Program-made: the position numbers and the translations under genes
Shown here: piece by piece, positions 1-8,347 of the stretch
Position numbering within the stretch: position 1 is the stretch's first letter
Layout: each line of letters starts with the position of its first letter
The notes under the pieces: model-generated
Told to the model about the DNA's origin: nothing
The model's database searches: none
What the model saw: only the letters and a program-made list of their open reading frames with translations
Assembly: GCA_023424015.1 (NCBI GenBank)
Contig: JAFAEM010000033.1
Location: 1-64,000, forward strand
Direction: 5' to 3'
Source: Bacteroidota bacterium
Lineage (GTDB): Bacteria; Bacteroidota; Bacteroidia; Chitinophagales; Chitinophagaceae
Length of the DNA: 64,000 nt

Positions 1-173
1 GTTTTCGGTCTTAAATCGATTCTTCTGTCTTTGGATTTGGCAATGATGGGATCATCCGACAATCATTGTCGCATGCTAAAATTCACAATTGAATTCCCGA
101 TTTGAATCTTCCGGGATCACAGCCCCATAGGAACGGCGTTTTGGTAGCAACAAACGAACCCCGTTGGGATTTG

Positions 174-315
174 AGTGCCGTAGGCACGACGTTTTGCAAT
201 GTTCAAAACATTTTGGAATTAATATTTACATTAACAATTCACCAAAACGTCATCCCTACAGAATTTATATTTTTTGTTACGTCATTTTCTACCATAACGT
301 CGTGCCTATGGCACT
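174..315. repeat. Inverted repeat inside tandem copy 1
   Basis: Twenty-base arms at 174-193 (AGTGCCGTAGGCACGACGTT) and 296-315 pair with a single mismatch across a ~100-bp AT-rich loop. Each arm also contains its own short palindrome, so either a cruciform or small local hairpins could form. Confidence 0.8.
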
Positions 316-495
316 TTGGGTGTTTTCGGTCTTAAATCGATTCTTCTGTCTTTGGATTTGGCAATGATGGGATCATCCGACAATCATTGTCGCATGCTTA
401 AAATTAACAATTGAATTCCCGATTTGAATCTTCCGGGAGCACAGCCCCAGCGGGGCGGCGTTATGGTAGCTACAAACGAACCCCGTTGGGATTTG

Positions 496-637
496 AGTGC
501 CGTAGGCACGACGTTTTGCAATGTTCAAAACATTTTGGAATAAATATTTACATTAACAATTCACCAAAACGTCATCCCTACAGGATTTATATTTTTTGTT
601 ACGTCATTTTCTACCATAACGTCGTGCCTACGGCACT
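496..637. repeat. Inverted repeat inside tandem copy 2
   Basis: This is the equivalent of the 174-315 element. Arms at 496-515 and 618-637 are perfectly complementary over 20 bases. The copy-1 mismatch (T for C) is absent here, so this copy has the intact dyad. Confidence 0.8.
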
Positions 638-787
638 TTGGTGTCTTCGGTCTTCTTTTGTCTTTAAATTGGATCATTTGATCACCCGACAAGAAAGATT
701 ATTGATTCCCTTTAACACGACTTGATTCGGTTCGTAACCCATTCAAAAATGTCTTCTTTACAATCTCTGCTATGACTAATCTCCTGG

Positions 788-1408
788 TTATTTCTTCTTC
801 TTTACCTCCACCGGTGCATTGTCCTTCCATGCCCACAAATGCTTACAGGCATAGGTCCGGTAAGGCGCCCATTTGGAAGAGATCCGCAATATATCCTCAC
901 GAAATTTCTTTTTATCCGTCCGGTCGAGACGATAAAGCCGGATCATGGCATTCTGAATGCCGAGATCATCGATGGCAAAAACATCTTCACGTCCGAGCGC
1001 AAACATCAAAAGCATCTCAACAGTCCACCTGCCAACCCCTTTTATCTGTGTGAGGTATTCGATCACTTCCCCGTTGCTCATCTTGTGCAGCCGCTTATGG
1101 TCCATGCCGTAGTCTATTTCAAAACGGGCAACATTTTTCACATAATTAGCTTTGGCATTCGAAAGCCCGATACCCCTCAAAGTTTCAAATGGCGTATCAA
1201 GTATTTGCTGTGGTGTAGGCTCCTTACCCCCATATAAATTGAGAAACCTGCCGTAAATCACTGTTGCCACTTTAGTAGAAAGTTGCTGGCTCATGATCGA
1301 AGCACAGAGATAGATACAAATATTCTTCTTTCTTTTTAGTGTAAAACTTTCATCATTCAACAGCTTTTTCAGCCTGCGGTCTTTTGAGAGGTGTTCGATA
1401 TACTGCAT
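788..1408 (-). CDS. HhH-GPD family DNA-3-methyladenine glycosylase (AlkA-like)
   Basis: This is probably a base-excision repair glycosylase that removes alkylated bases such as 3-methyladenine from DNA. The 206-residue protein has a helix-hairpin-helix (IKGVGRWT, about residues 122-129) followed by a conserved acidic pair in AIDDLG; the second Asp, about residue 148, is the expected catalytic residue. It lacks the N-terminal beta domain of E. coli AlkA, as in many shorter HhH glycosylases. The C-terminus is a lysine-rich tail. It diverges from mnmD across 60 bp. A second, different member of the family lies at 29780-30436, so the genome has at least two. Exact base specificity cannot be read from sequence. 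Confidence 0.85.
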   Translation of the reverse strand: MQYIEHLSKDRRLKKLLNDESFTLKRKKNICIYLCASIMSQQLSTKVATVIYGRFLNLYGGKEPTPQQILDTPFETLRGIGLSNAKANYVKNVARFEIDYGMDHKRLHKMSNGEVIEYLTQIKGVGRWTVEMLLMFALGREDVFAIDDLGIQNAMIRLYRLDRTDKKKFREDILRISSKWAPYRTYACKHLWAWKDNAPVEVKKKK

Positions 1409-1468
1409 AGAATACTAAATTAAACCGTAACCAAAATAAATGCGGGAATAAAATCAGAATTTTGATGA

Positions 1469-2146
1469 GTGGAAAGATCGATCATTATAACAAAAGACGG
1501 GTCGCATACCATTGCCATTCCCGAAATGCAGGTTACCTACCACTCGAATCATGGCGCTATCCAGGAATCACTGCATGTTTTTATTAGGGCCGGGCTACAA
1601 GCCATTACTCATCGTCACGATGAAACTATCCGCATCTTTGAAATGGGCTTTGGCACTGGTTTAAATGCCCTGCTGACACTTGCTGAAACAGAACAAACGC
1701 AGCAGCATATTCATTATACTTCCGTCGAAAAATTTCCTCTATCAATCGCAGAAGTTGCCGGTTTGAATTATTGCCAACAGCTAAACAGGCCTGACCTGCA
1801 AACGGTATTCAAAAAAATGCACGAATGTGAATGGGAGAAAGAAATACCTGTCATCAACCGGTTTACCTTAAAAAAATGTCAGGCCAGTTTAATTGAGCTT
1901 GTCATGCAGCAACCGGCACACCTTGTTTACTTTGACGCTTTTGCCCCATCTGCACAACCCGAACTATGGACCAGTGAGATCTTTGAGCATGTTTATAGCT
2001 GGATGGAACCAGGTGGTATACTCGTTACCTATTGCAGCAAGGGTGATGTGAGAAGAACCATGCAGGCTGCGGGGTTTAGGGTTGAAAAACTTGCAGGCCC
2101 CCCTGGCAAAAGAGAAATGGTGAGAGCCACCAGGCCGGTCAACTGA
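1469..2146 (+). CDS. mnmD: tRNA 5-methylaminomethyl-2-thiouridine methyltransferase MnmD
   Basis: This would catalyse the SAM-dependent last methylation forming mnm5(s2)U at wobble position 34 of tRNA. It corresponds to the N-terminal half of E. coli MnmC as a stand-alone protein of 225 residues. The SAM loop EMGFGTGLNALL is near residue 60 and the family motif VYFDAFAPSAQPELW is near residue 150. No FAD-dependent MnmC2 oxidase domain follows. The start appears to be GTG, because an in-frame TGA lies directly upstream and the next in-frame ATG falls inside the conserved N-terminus. It ends 12 bp from the convergent cysS stop. Confidence 0.85.
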   Translation: MERSIIITKDGSHTIAIPEMQVTYHSNHGAIQESLHVFIRAGLQAITHRHDETIRIFEMGFGTGLNALLTLAETEQTQQHIHYTSVEKFPLSIAEVAGLNYCQQLNRPDLQTVFKKMHECEWEKEIPVINRFTLKKCQASLIELVMQQPAHLVYFDAFAPSAQPELWTSEIFEHVYSWMEPGGILVTYCSKGDVRRTMQAAGFRVEKLAGPPGKREMVRATRPVN

Positions 2147-2157
2147 GTGCCGGAAAC

Positions 2158-3660
2158 CTATACAGACTCAACACTCCAGCTCGTCTCTCCCCCTTTTTCG
2201 TCTTTGAGCATGATACCAAGCCTTGCGAGTTGATTTCGTATTTTATCGGAGGTCAAAAAATCTTTCCTGGCCTTCGCTTCTTTACGAATATCGATGAGCA
2301 GTTGCATTACGCCCTGCAGTTTCTCGTTGTCCGCCTCCGAAAAACTTTGCAGGCCAAGAATATCTTCGATATACAACCTGAATTCCTTTTGCAACAATTC
2401 CAAACTTGCTTTTGAAAGGGTAGACAAAGGAATTATTTTGTCGCGAAGTGAATTGATAATGGGTACCAGCTCAAACATATTAGCCATTACCCGCGCAGTG
2501 CTGAAATCGTCGCTCATAAACTCGTCCATCTCCCCGATAAGCCTTACCACTTTCGAGTCAAGCTCAGGATCACCGGCAGTGGCGTGTGATTCATTAACTG
2601 GTAATTTCATCAGGCTTTCATACGCTTCCCACAACCTCTTTAATCCCTTTTCTGCCGCGATCAATGCCTCATTGCTAAAATCGAGTGTGCTCCTGTAATG
2701 TGTTTGCAGGATAAAAAACCGGATCACCATCGGGTGATAAGCCTTCTCCAGGAGGGGATGGGTACCGCTAAACATCTCCGTCAACTTGATCTGGTTGTTG
2801 TAGCTTTTTCCCATCTTCCTGCCGTTGATGGTGATCATGTTATTATGTATCCAGTAACGTACTGGTGGCTTGTGGTTGCAGATCGTGCTTTGCGCGATCT
2901 CGCTTTCATGGTGGGGAAACAACAGGTCCATCCCGCCGCCATGAATATCAAACTGGGCACCCAGGTATTTTGTAGCCATGGCAGAGCACTCGATATGCCA
3001 GCCAGGAAATCCAATCCCCCAGGGGCTTTGCCAGCGCATGATATGTTCGGGTGCGGCGTTTTTCCACAACGCGAAATCAGCTTTATTTCTTTTTTCTTCC
3101 TGGCCTTCCAGTTCGCGGGTGGTTTCCAGCAGATCATCGATCACGCGACCGCTGAGTTTACCATAATCATGTGATGCAGCATATTTTCTTACATCAAAAT
3201 ATACCGAGCCATTCACCACATAGGCAAAGCCGGCTTCAATGATCTTCTCGATCATGCCGATCTGCTCCACGATATGACCAGTTGCCGTAGGCTCGATAGA
3301 GGGAGGCAGGGTATTGAATTGTTGCATGGCCCAATGAAACAGGTTGGTATATTTCTGAACCAGTTCCATGGGTTCCAGTTTCTCCAGTACAGCCTTTTTT
3401 GAGATCTTATCTTCCGCCTCCCTTCCTTCCTCTTCGAAATGTCCGGCGTCGGTGATATTGCGAACATACCTGACCTTATAACCCAGGTGGGTAAGGTAGC
3501 GGTAGATCACATCAAAAGTGATATAGGGTCGGGCATGGCCGAGATGGCTTTCACCGCTAACCGTTGGTCCGCACACATATAGACCCACATGTCCCGGGGT
3601 GATGGGTTGAAAGACCTCTTTTGACCTGGTCAGCGAATTATAAACTTTCAGCTCACGCAT
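2158..3660 (-). CDS. cysS: Cysteine--tRNA ligase
   Basis: Charges tRNA-Cys with cysteine in the cytoplasm. The 500-residue protein has the class I signature HLGH (residues 39-42) after the first zinc-ligand cysteine in YVCGPTV (Cys30). Further zinc-site residues sit in GWHIECSAM, and the KMSKS variant GRKMGKSYNN lies near residue 280. The helical anticodon-binding region and a C-terminal DALR-like domain complete a normal family length. A candidate -7 element lies at 3681-3688, about 20 bp upstream of the ATG. A long open frame on the opposite strand (2698-3174) is a shadow. Confidence 0.97.
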   Translation of the reverse strand: MRELKVYNSLTRSKEVFQPITPGHVGLYVCGPTVSGESHLGHARPYITFDVIYRYLTHLGYKVRYVRNITDAGHFEEEGREAEDKISKKAVLEKLEPMELVQKYTNLFHWAMQQFNTLPPSIEPTATGHIVEQIGMIEKIIEAGFAYVVNGSVYFDVRKYAASHDYGKLSGRVIDDLLETTRELEGQEEKRNKADFALWKNAAPEHIMRWQSPWGIGFPGWHIECSAMATKYLGAQFDIHGGGMDLLFPHHESEIAQSTICNHKPPVRYWIHNNMITINGRKMGKSYNNQIKLTEMFSGTHPLLEKAYHPMVIRFFILQTHYRSTLDFSNEALIAAEKGLKRLWEAYESLMKLPVNESHATAGDPELDSKVVRLIGEMDEFMSDDFSTARVMANMFELVPIINSLRDKIIPLSTLSKASLELLQKEFRLYIEDILGLQSFSEADNEKLQGVMQLLIDIRKEAKARKDFLTSDKIRNQLARLGIMLKDEKGGETSWSVESV

Positions 3661-3680
3661 ATTATAGATAAAAAGTGCGG

Positions 3681-3688
3681 CAAAAATA
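3681..3688 (-). promoter_or_regulatory. Candidate Bacteroidota -7 promoter element for cysS
   Basis: Read on the minus strand this is TATTTTTG, matching the TAnnTTTG consensus known for Bacteroidota sigma factors. It lies 20 bp upstream of the cysS ATG. No convincing -33 TTTG is visible. Confidence 0.45.
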
Positions 3689-3803
3689 GCGAAATAAAGG
3701 GTTGTTTATCTGTTATAAATGGCCGTATTCCGATTGCTTTTTGGGCCGGGCAGAAGGACGGTGGAAAAGATTGCCAACGCATGAGGACCCATTACCTAAA
3801 TCT

Positions 3804-4940
3804 TTACCGCGCCCTGTTAGTCATGGTTTTTAACTCGATATCCGAAACCAGCATGTAGTGGTCGGAATAATTTTTAGCAATTCGCCTGAACTGGTTTATA
3901 CGGAACCGCCGGTCCGCAAATATAAAGTCGATACGCAGGGTAGGTGAGATGGCCGAAAATGTTCGCCCGATCCCAAATCCTTTTTTCAAAAAAGCATCCT
4001 GCATCTCGCCCCTTATCTTGAAGTAGGTATACGAGTTGGGAATATCATTCAGGTCGCCGCAAAAAATGACCGGGTACGGGCTATCTCCCAATACCTGCTT
4101 GATAATATCGGTTTGTATTTTCCGGTTGACGACCCCTTTTTTGACCTTGGAGAAAATTGTTTTTGAATTACTGACCAGTCCTTCATCCCCACCCTTGATC
4201 CTTTCGATGCGTTCATAATCTGTTTTCCCCAGCTGGAGCGATTGCAGGTGGGTGGTGTATACCCTGATGATACGATTTCTAAGTCGGATATCCGCGTGCA
4301 TGAGGGCCTCAGGCAGCGTAGGGCGTGGGTATCGGATCAGTCCGCTGTCGATGATAGGAAACCGGGAAAAGATGGCATTGCCTGTAAAATGCTTGTCGCC
4401 ATCAATATCGTGCGAATAGTAATGATAAGGATACTTCAGGCTATCGCGTATGTAATCGAGGTTTTGGTAAAAAGCGGAGTCGTATGAATGAAAAAATTCC
4501 TGAAGGCAGATAATATCCGCGTTCACCTGCTTTATTTCCGCCAGCATCTTCTTACGGGTTTGGCTGCCCTTGTTGTTGTTTTTTTTCATTTCAATAAAAC
4601 GCGCAACATTCCAGGTAGCAATTCGGATTGAATTGGGGTCTTTTTCCTTTTTAAAGCCACGGGGAAAATTGAAAGCGTAAAAAACACTGATGCTTTTGAT
4701 ACCAAGTAGTAGTGCTATAGCCGAGATCCAGGCGTACTTTCTTTTTACAAATAACCACCAGGCAAAAAATCCGGCAACAGCCAATAAAAGAAATGGGAAT
4801 AACATGCCGAGAAATGAGATGAACCACCAGGATTGTGGATCCAGATATGGCGCAAGACAGGCGAGCAAAAACACAAAAACGACCCCGTAATTGATTAAAA
4901 CAAGGACGCGTTTGGTAAAAATGCGGAGCTTGCTTGCCAT
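3804..4940 (-). CDS. Membrane-anchored endonuclease/exonuclease/phosphatase family protein
   Basis: A 378-residue protein with three N-terminal hydrophobic segments (about residues 12-33, 38-65 and 71-92), followed by an EEP (DNase I-like) domain. Metal and catalytic motifs are visible: RIATWNVARF, ADIICLQEF (catalytic Glu), TTHLQS, VIFCGDLNDIPNS and a final SDHYMLVSDI. This family includes phosphodiesterases acting on nucleic acids, phosphoinositides or sphingolipids, so the substrate cannot be assigned. The domain after the third helix is probably periplasmic. It is transcribed alone, separated by about 64 bp from the rhomboid pair. Confidence 0.85.
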   Translation of the reverse strand: MASKLRIFTKRVLVLINYGVVFVFLLACLAPYLDPQSWWFISFLGMLFPFLLLAVAGFFAWWLFVKRKYAWISAIALLLGIKSISVFYAFNFPRGFKKEKDPNSIRIATWNVARFIEMKKNNNKGSQTRKKMLAEIKQVNADIICLQEFFHSYDSAFYQNLDYIRDSLKYPYHYYSHDIDGDKHFTGNAIFSRFPIIDSGLIRYPRPTLPEALMHADIRLRNRIIRVYTTHLQSLQLGKTDYERIERIKGGDEGLVSNSKTIFSKVKKGVVNRKIQTDIIKQVLGDSPYPVIFCGDLNDIPNSYTYFKIRGEMQDAFLKKGFGIGRTFSAISPTLRIDFIFADRRFRINQFRRIAKNYSDHYMLVSDIELKTMTNRAR

Positions 4941-5004
4941 TCACGCAAATTACAAAAAACGATGCTAGTGTTACGTTAACTCTCAGGTTTGCCCGCCCTT
5001 CTCT

Positions 5005-5931
5005 TTACTCCTGGCTGGCGCGCTTCAGAATTTCCTTTTCTTCATCCGACAGGCTGCTAAACCCTTTTTGACTGATCTTGTCGAGAATCTCATTCACCCT
5101 TTGCTCGGTGATATTAGGTGTCTTGTGATAAGGCTGTTTATCGGATTTGTAGAAAAGTTCCTGTTTGATGTTTTTACCCGCTTTAGGTTTATCGGGATTA
5201 AACAGGTTGGTGATCCAGTCGAAAAAATTATTCATCCATTCACTCCAGTCATAACCCTTCCTGAAAAAGTAAATAAACAGGAAGCCTGTCAGGGCGCCCA
5301 CCAGGTGAGCGATATGACCACCGGGATTGCTAAGGGGGATACTGGCCAGGTCGATGAGCAGGTATACAGCCATTAATACCCAGACAGGAATGCCCCCAAA
5401 AAGCATGGGAAAGATGCGGTATCCTGGTGAAATGGTGGTAACGCCTGCAGCGATCGCCATCACGCCGGCTGATGCGCCCACGGCTTTGATAAAGGGCAGG
5501 GAAGATTTTAATCCCGGGAGAAAATTATAAGCCAGCACAAATGCGAGGGCTCCTGCCAGAGCTCCATATAAATACAGGGGAATGATCTTGCGGTTGCCGG
5601 TAAGGTCGAGGAATATATAACCAAATACCCAGAGCCACAGCATATTTCCCAGCAGGTGCCATACACTTTCGTGGGTAAACATATGGGTGAAAACGGTCCA
5701 GGGCTTTTCAGCTATTTTACTGAGATCGGCAGAAAGGGCAAACTGGCTGAGAATATTTGTGTCGTACAGGTGCCTGGCCTCAGCGGCGCTTTCATTTCGC
5801 AGGTGAAATACTGCGAACAGAAACGCCAGGATCACAAAGATGATCAGGTTGATCGCTATCAGTACGATCAGGGCATTGTTGGCCTGGGCAAGCGAGAGTC
5901 GTCTTCTGTATTGTTGTTCGTGGTACGCCAT
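5005..5931 (-). CDS. Rhomboid family intramembrane serine protease
   Basis: A 308-residue polytopic membrane protein expected to cleave transmembrane substrates. The serine motif is GASAGVMA and the catalytic His is in GHIAHLVGALTGF. The helix-1/loop region HMFTHESVWHLLGNMLW is typical of the family. A cytosolic ~80-residue C-terminal tail carries charged repeats (ISQKGFSSLSDEEKEIL). The start is set at the ATG at 5931. The open frame runs further upstream to 6084, but that extension overlaps the preceding rhomboid gene and has no rhomboid features. It sits 13 bp downstream of that second rhomboid gene, so the two are probably co-transcribed. Confidence 0.88.
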   Translation of the reverse strand: MAYHEQQYRRRLSLAQANNALIVLIAINLIIFVILAFLFAVFHLRNESAAEARHLYDTNILSQFALSADLSKIAEKPWTVFTHMFTHESVWHLLGNMLWLWVFGYIFLDLTGNRKIIPLYLYGALAGALAFVLAYNFLPGLKSSLPFIKAVGASAGVMAIAAGVTTISPGYRIFPMLFGGIPVWVLMAVYLLIDLASIPLSNPGGHIAHLVGALTGFLFIYFFRKGYDWSEWMNNFFDWITNLFNPDKPKAGKNIKQELFYKSDKQPYHKTPNITEQRVNEILDKISQKGFSSLSDEEKEILKRASQE

Positions 5932-5944
5932 AGCTTTCTCACAG

Positions 5945-6646
5945 TTAATACAACGTTTTCCGGTTGGTTTTGTTCCAGATCCAGACAATAATAAAGCCGG
6001 TAATTGCGCCTCCGAGGTGTGCGAAATGGGCAACATTGTCGCCCGCCGAGTTTTGTACCGCCAGTGATAATTCGAGCGCACCATAAAGGATCACAAACCA
6101 CTTGGCTTTAATCGGGAAAAGAAAATATACGTAAATGAGGGAATTAGGAAAAAGATAGCCAAATGCCGCCAGGCATCCAAAAACAGCTCCCGATGCGCCC
6201 ACAGTCGCGATATTTACTTTATACAACGGCGATTCAATATACTCCAGTTGCTGGTGTGCTGGCAATGCCTTTACAGCCTGCACGATGGGTTCCATTTCGA
6301 AGTACAGGACGACCAGGTGCAATACCGCGGCACCGAGTCCCGATATCAGGTAAAATTGTAAAAATCGTTTTGCTCCCCAGTAATTCTCAAGCATACTTCC
6401 AAACATCCACAGGGCTAACATATTAAATAAAAGATGCGTGAGGTTGCCATGCATAAACATATGCGTCAGCAACTGGTGTGGTTCGAAAAAGATCGAATGA
6501 ACATCATGCAACGCGAAAAGATTCTCGATCCTGTTGGTACCTCCGCCTAGTGTAGACTGCGCGATAAAAACCAGGACATTAATAATGATCAGGTTTTTTA
6601 TGACAGGGGGAAATCTGTTAGGTCTTGTAAATCGGAAATCACTCAT
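5945..6646 (-). CDS. Rhomboid family intramembrane serine protease
   Basis: A 233-residue minimal rhomboid with six predicted membrane helices. HMFMHGNLTHLLFNMLALW precedes helix 2, the nucleophile motif is VGASGAVFG and the catalytic His is in HFAHLGGAITGF. It is shorter than its downstream neighbour (5005-5931) and lacks the C-terminal tail. The two differ enough that they are old paralogs rather than a recent duplication. A -7 element abuts the start at 6652-6659. Confidence 0.9.
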   Translation of the reverse strand: MSDFRFTRPNRFPPVIKNLIIINVLVFIAQSTLGGGTNRIENLFALHDVHSIFFEPHQLLTHMFMHGNLTHLLFNMLALWMFGSMLENYWGAKRFLQFYLISGLGAAVLHLVVLYFEMEPIVQAVKALPAHQQLEYIESPLYKVNIATVGASGAVFGCLAAFGYLFPNSLIYVYFLFPIKAKWFVILYGALELSLAVQNSAGDNVAHFAHLGGAITGFIIVWIWNKTNRKTLY

Positions 6647-6651
6647 AAAAA

Positions 6652-6659
6652 CAAAAATA
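6652..6659 (-). promoter_or_regulatory. Candidate -7 element for the rhomboid pair
   Basis: The minus-strand sequence TATTTTTG fits TAnnTTTG and ends only five bases before the ATG at 6646. A transcript starting about 7 bases from this element would be leaderless or nearly so. Confidence 0.5.
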
Positions 6660-6678
6660 CTTTTATTTTAACCACCCG

Positions 6679-8154
6679 TCAGGCTTTCAGCTTCAATTGT
6701 ACTACGTTTTCAATATGTAATGTATGGGGAAACATGTCAACGGGTTGAATGGCGGTTACCTCATACTTCTCATCGAGCCAGTTCAGATCCCTGGCCTGTG
6801 TAGCCGGGTTGCAGCTCACGTACACTACTACGGGCGCCGCTATGTCCAGGATCTTTCTTACCAACTTTTCATGCATACCCGCACGTGGCGGATCTGTAAT
6901 GATCACATCCGGTTTGCCATGTATCGCAAAGAAGTCATCGTTGCAGATGTCGATCACATCACCTGCAAAAAACGCCGTATCGCTTAAATTGTTCAACGCC
7001 GCATTCTCTTTGGCGTCGGCGATAGCAGCCTCTATCAATTCCACCCCAACGATCTTTTTAGCATGCCTGCTCACAAATATCCCGATGCTGCCCGTTCCAC
7101 AATACAGATCATAAACAGTTTCCTTACCAGTGAGTTCGGCCATCTCGCGTGCGGCCCGGTACAATCGCTCAGCCTGCCGGGTATTGGTTTGAAAAAATGA
7201 TTTTGGCCCGATCTTGAACTTGAAATCTTCCAAATTTTCGATCACATAACCTTTACCGTAGTAAACAACCGGCTCCAGGTCAAAGAGACTATCATTCTTT
7301 TTGGTATTAATAGTATACAGCAGGGTAGTAATTGCCGGAAATTTTTGTAGCAGGTGGTCCAGCAACCCCTTTATTTTCTGATCCTGCTTTTCTCCCACAA
7401 CAATATTGACCATCAGCTCACCCGTGGTACAGAGTCTGACCTGCATATTTCTCAAAAACCCTTCATGATTGCGTATATCATAAAAAGAATAGCCTTGCTC
7501 AATAGCGAAACGCTTCACTTCCAGCCTGATCTCATTCGTTGGTTCGGCCTGCAGGTAACATGATTGTATATCGACGATCTTATCAAAAAACCCCCGCGCG
7601 TGAAAACCAGCTATTCCTTTCCGAACTTCTTTTGAGCCATCAGTCAACGACTCCTCAGAGCCCCCGACATGTTCCGTGACAACAGATTCTTTTTCCGCCA
7701 AATGTTTCCTAAAGGCTGACTCGGGCAGGAATTCTTTGGTCCCGAATGTGTATTCAATCTTATTGCGGTAGTACCGGGTTTCAAGAGCGCCCAGGATGGG
7801 TCGAATTTCAGGAAGGCTGATCTTCCCGATCCGCTGAAGATTATCCCTTACCTGCTTTTGCTTGTATATCAATTGTTTATCATATGGCAACATCTGCCAC
7901 TGGCAACCGCCGCAAACCCCAAAATGCTGGCAAAACGGGCTGACACGGTCAGGAGAATAGGAATGAAACCGCATAACACGCCCCTCTGCCCAGTCCTTTT
8001 TGTTCTTACCTAATTGAATATCAACAATATCTCCAGGCACTCCGCCTTCGATGAAAATGACCTTCCCATCCAGTTTGGCCAGTGATTTTCCCTCGGCCGC
8101 ATAGTCTTCGACCAGGACCTTCTCTAAAATGATTCTTGTTTTTTTTCGCCTCAC
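6679..8154 (-). CDS. rlmD: 23S rRNA (uracil-5-)-methyltransferase RlmD/RumA family
   Basis: This would methylate a uracil (U1939 in E. coli numbering) of 23S rRNA using SAM. The 491-residue protein has an N-terminal TRAM domain (about residues 5-62), Fe-S cluster cysteines at 75, 81 and 84 (FCQHFGVCGGC), a SAM loop DLYCGTGSIG and the catalytic cysteine in VVYVSCNPATQARDL. About 30 residues at 150-178, rich in Glu, Ser and Gly, look like an insertion into the central domain. The start is GTG at 8154, supported by a -7 element directly upstream. RlmCD-type relatives that modify two sites exist, so the exact target is inferred. Confidence 0.88.
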   Translation of the reverse strand: MRRKKTRIILEKVLVEDYAAEGKSLAKLDGKVIFIEGGVPGDIVDIQLGKNKKDWAEGRVMRFHSYSPDRVSPFCQHFGVCGGCQWQMLPYDKQLIYKQKQVRDNLQRIGKISLPEIRPILGALETRYYRNKIEYTFGTKEFLPESAFRKHLAEKESVVTEHVGGSEESLTDGSKEVRKGIAGFHARGFFDKIVDIQSCYLQAEPTNEIRLEVKRFAIEQGYSFYDIRNHEGFLRNMQVRLCTTGELMVNIVVGEKQDQKIKGLLDHLLQKFPAITTLLYTINTKKNDSLFDLEPVVYYGKGYVIENLEDFKFKIGPKSFFQTNTRQAERLYRAAREMAELTGKETVYDLYCGTGSIGIFVSRHAKKIVGVELIEAAIADAKENAALNNLSDTAFFAGDVIDICNDDFFAIHGKPDVIITDPPRAGMHEKLVRKILDIAAPVVVYVSCNPATQARDLNWLDEKYEVTAIQPVDMFPHTLHIENVVQLKLKA

Positions 8155-8159
8155 GGCCG

Positions 8160-8167
8160 CAAAACTA
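8160..8167 (-). promoter_or_regulatory. Candidate -7 element for rlmD
   Basis: TAGTTTTG on the minus strand matches TAnnTTTG and ends five bases before the GTG start of rlmD, implying a leaderless mRNA. Confidence 0.5.
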
Positions 8168-8347
8168 ACCCCCCTCGCTTAAAGGGCGTTCCCTGGCCCC
8201 GATATTTCTGATTTTTTTATTAAAGCAACGGTTTTAGCCCCGCAATCCATCTACTACACGGCAAAACGTTGAGACAAAGCGTAAAATGATTGCCCGGTTA
8301 CTTTTATCTTTTCCAGCTTTCAATAACTTTACGGATTACTCTGACTC

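Larger units (their letters stand above)
1..672. repeat. Tandem ~320-bp hairpin-rich intergenic repeat, two copies plus remnant
   Basis: Copy one spans 1-321 (its left edge may lie outside the window) and copy two 322-642. They are nearly identical, differing at scattered single bases. A shortened third start (GTCTTCGGTCTT) follows at 643-672. Each copy is a string of small palindromes such as GTGCCGTAGGCAC, ATCCCTACAGGAT and GCCCCAGCGGGGC. Open frames inside (for example 164-367 and 411-725) encode near-identical peptides only because the DNA is repeated; they look spurious. The rest of the non-coding stretch, 673-787, shows nothing recognisable. Confidence 0.9.

Noticed and set aside
164..725. 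Short open frames encoding similar cationic peptides in the left-end repeat
   Set aside because: They exist in both copies only because the DNA is repeated; codon use and the palindromic base pattern do not look coding.
2698..3174. 158-residue open frame opposite cysS
   Set aside because: It lies entirely opposite a well-conserved essential gene and has no motif or start signal.
5932..6084. N-terminal extension of the second rhomboid gene
   Set aside because: It overlaps the coding end of the first rhomboid gene and contains no rhomboid sequence; the ATG at 5931 matches the family.
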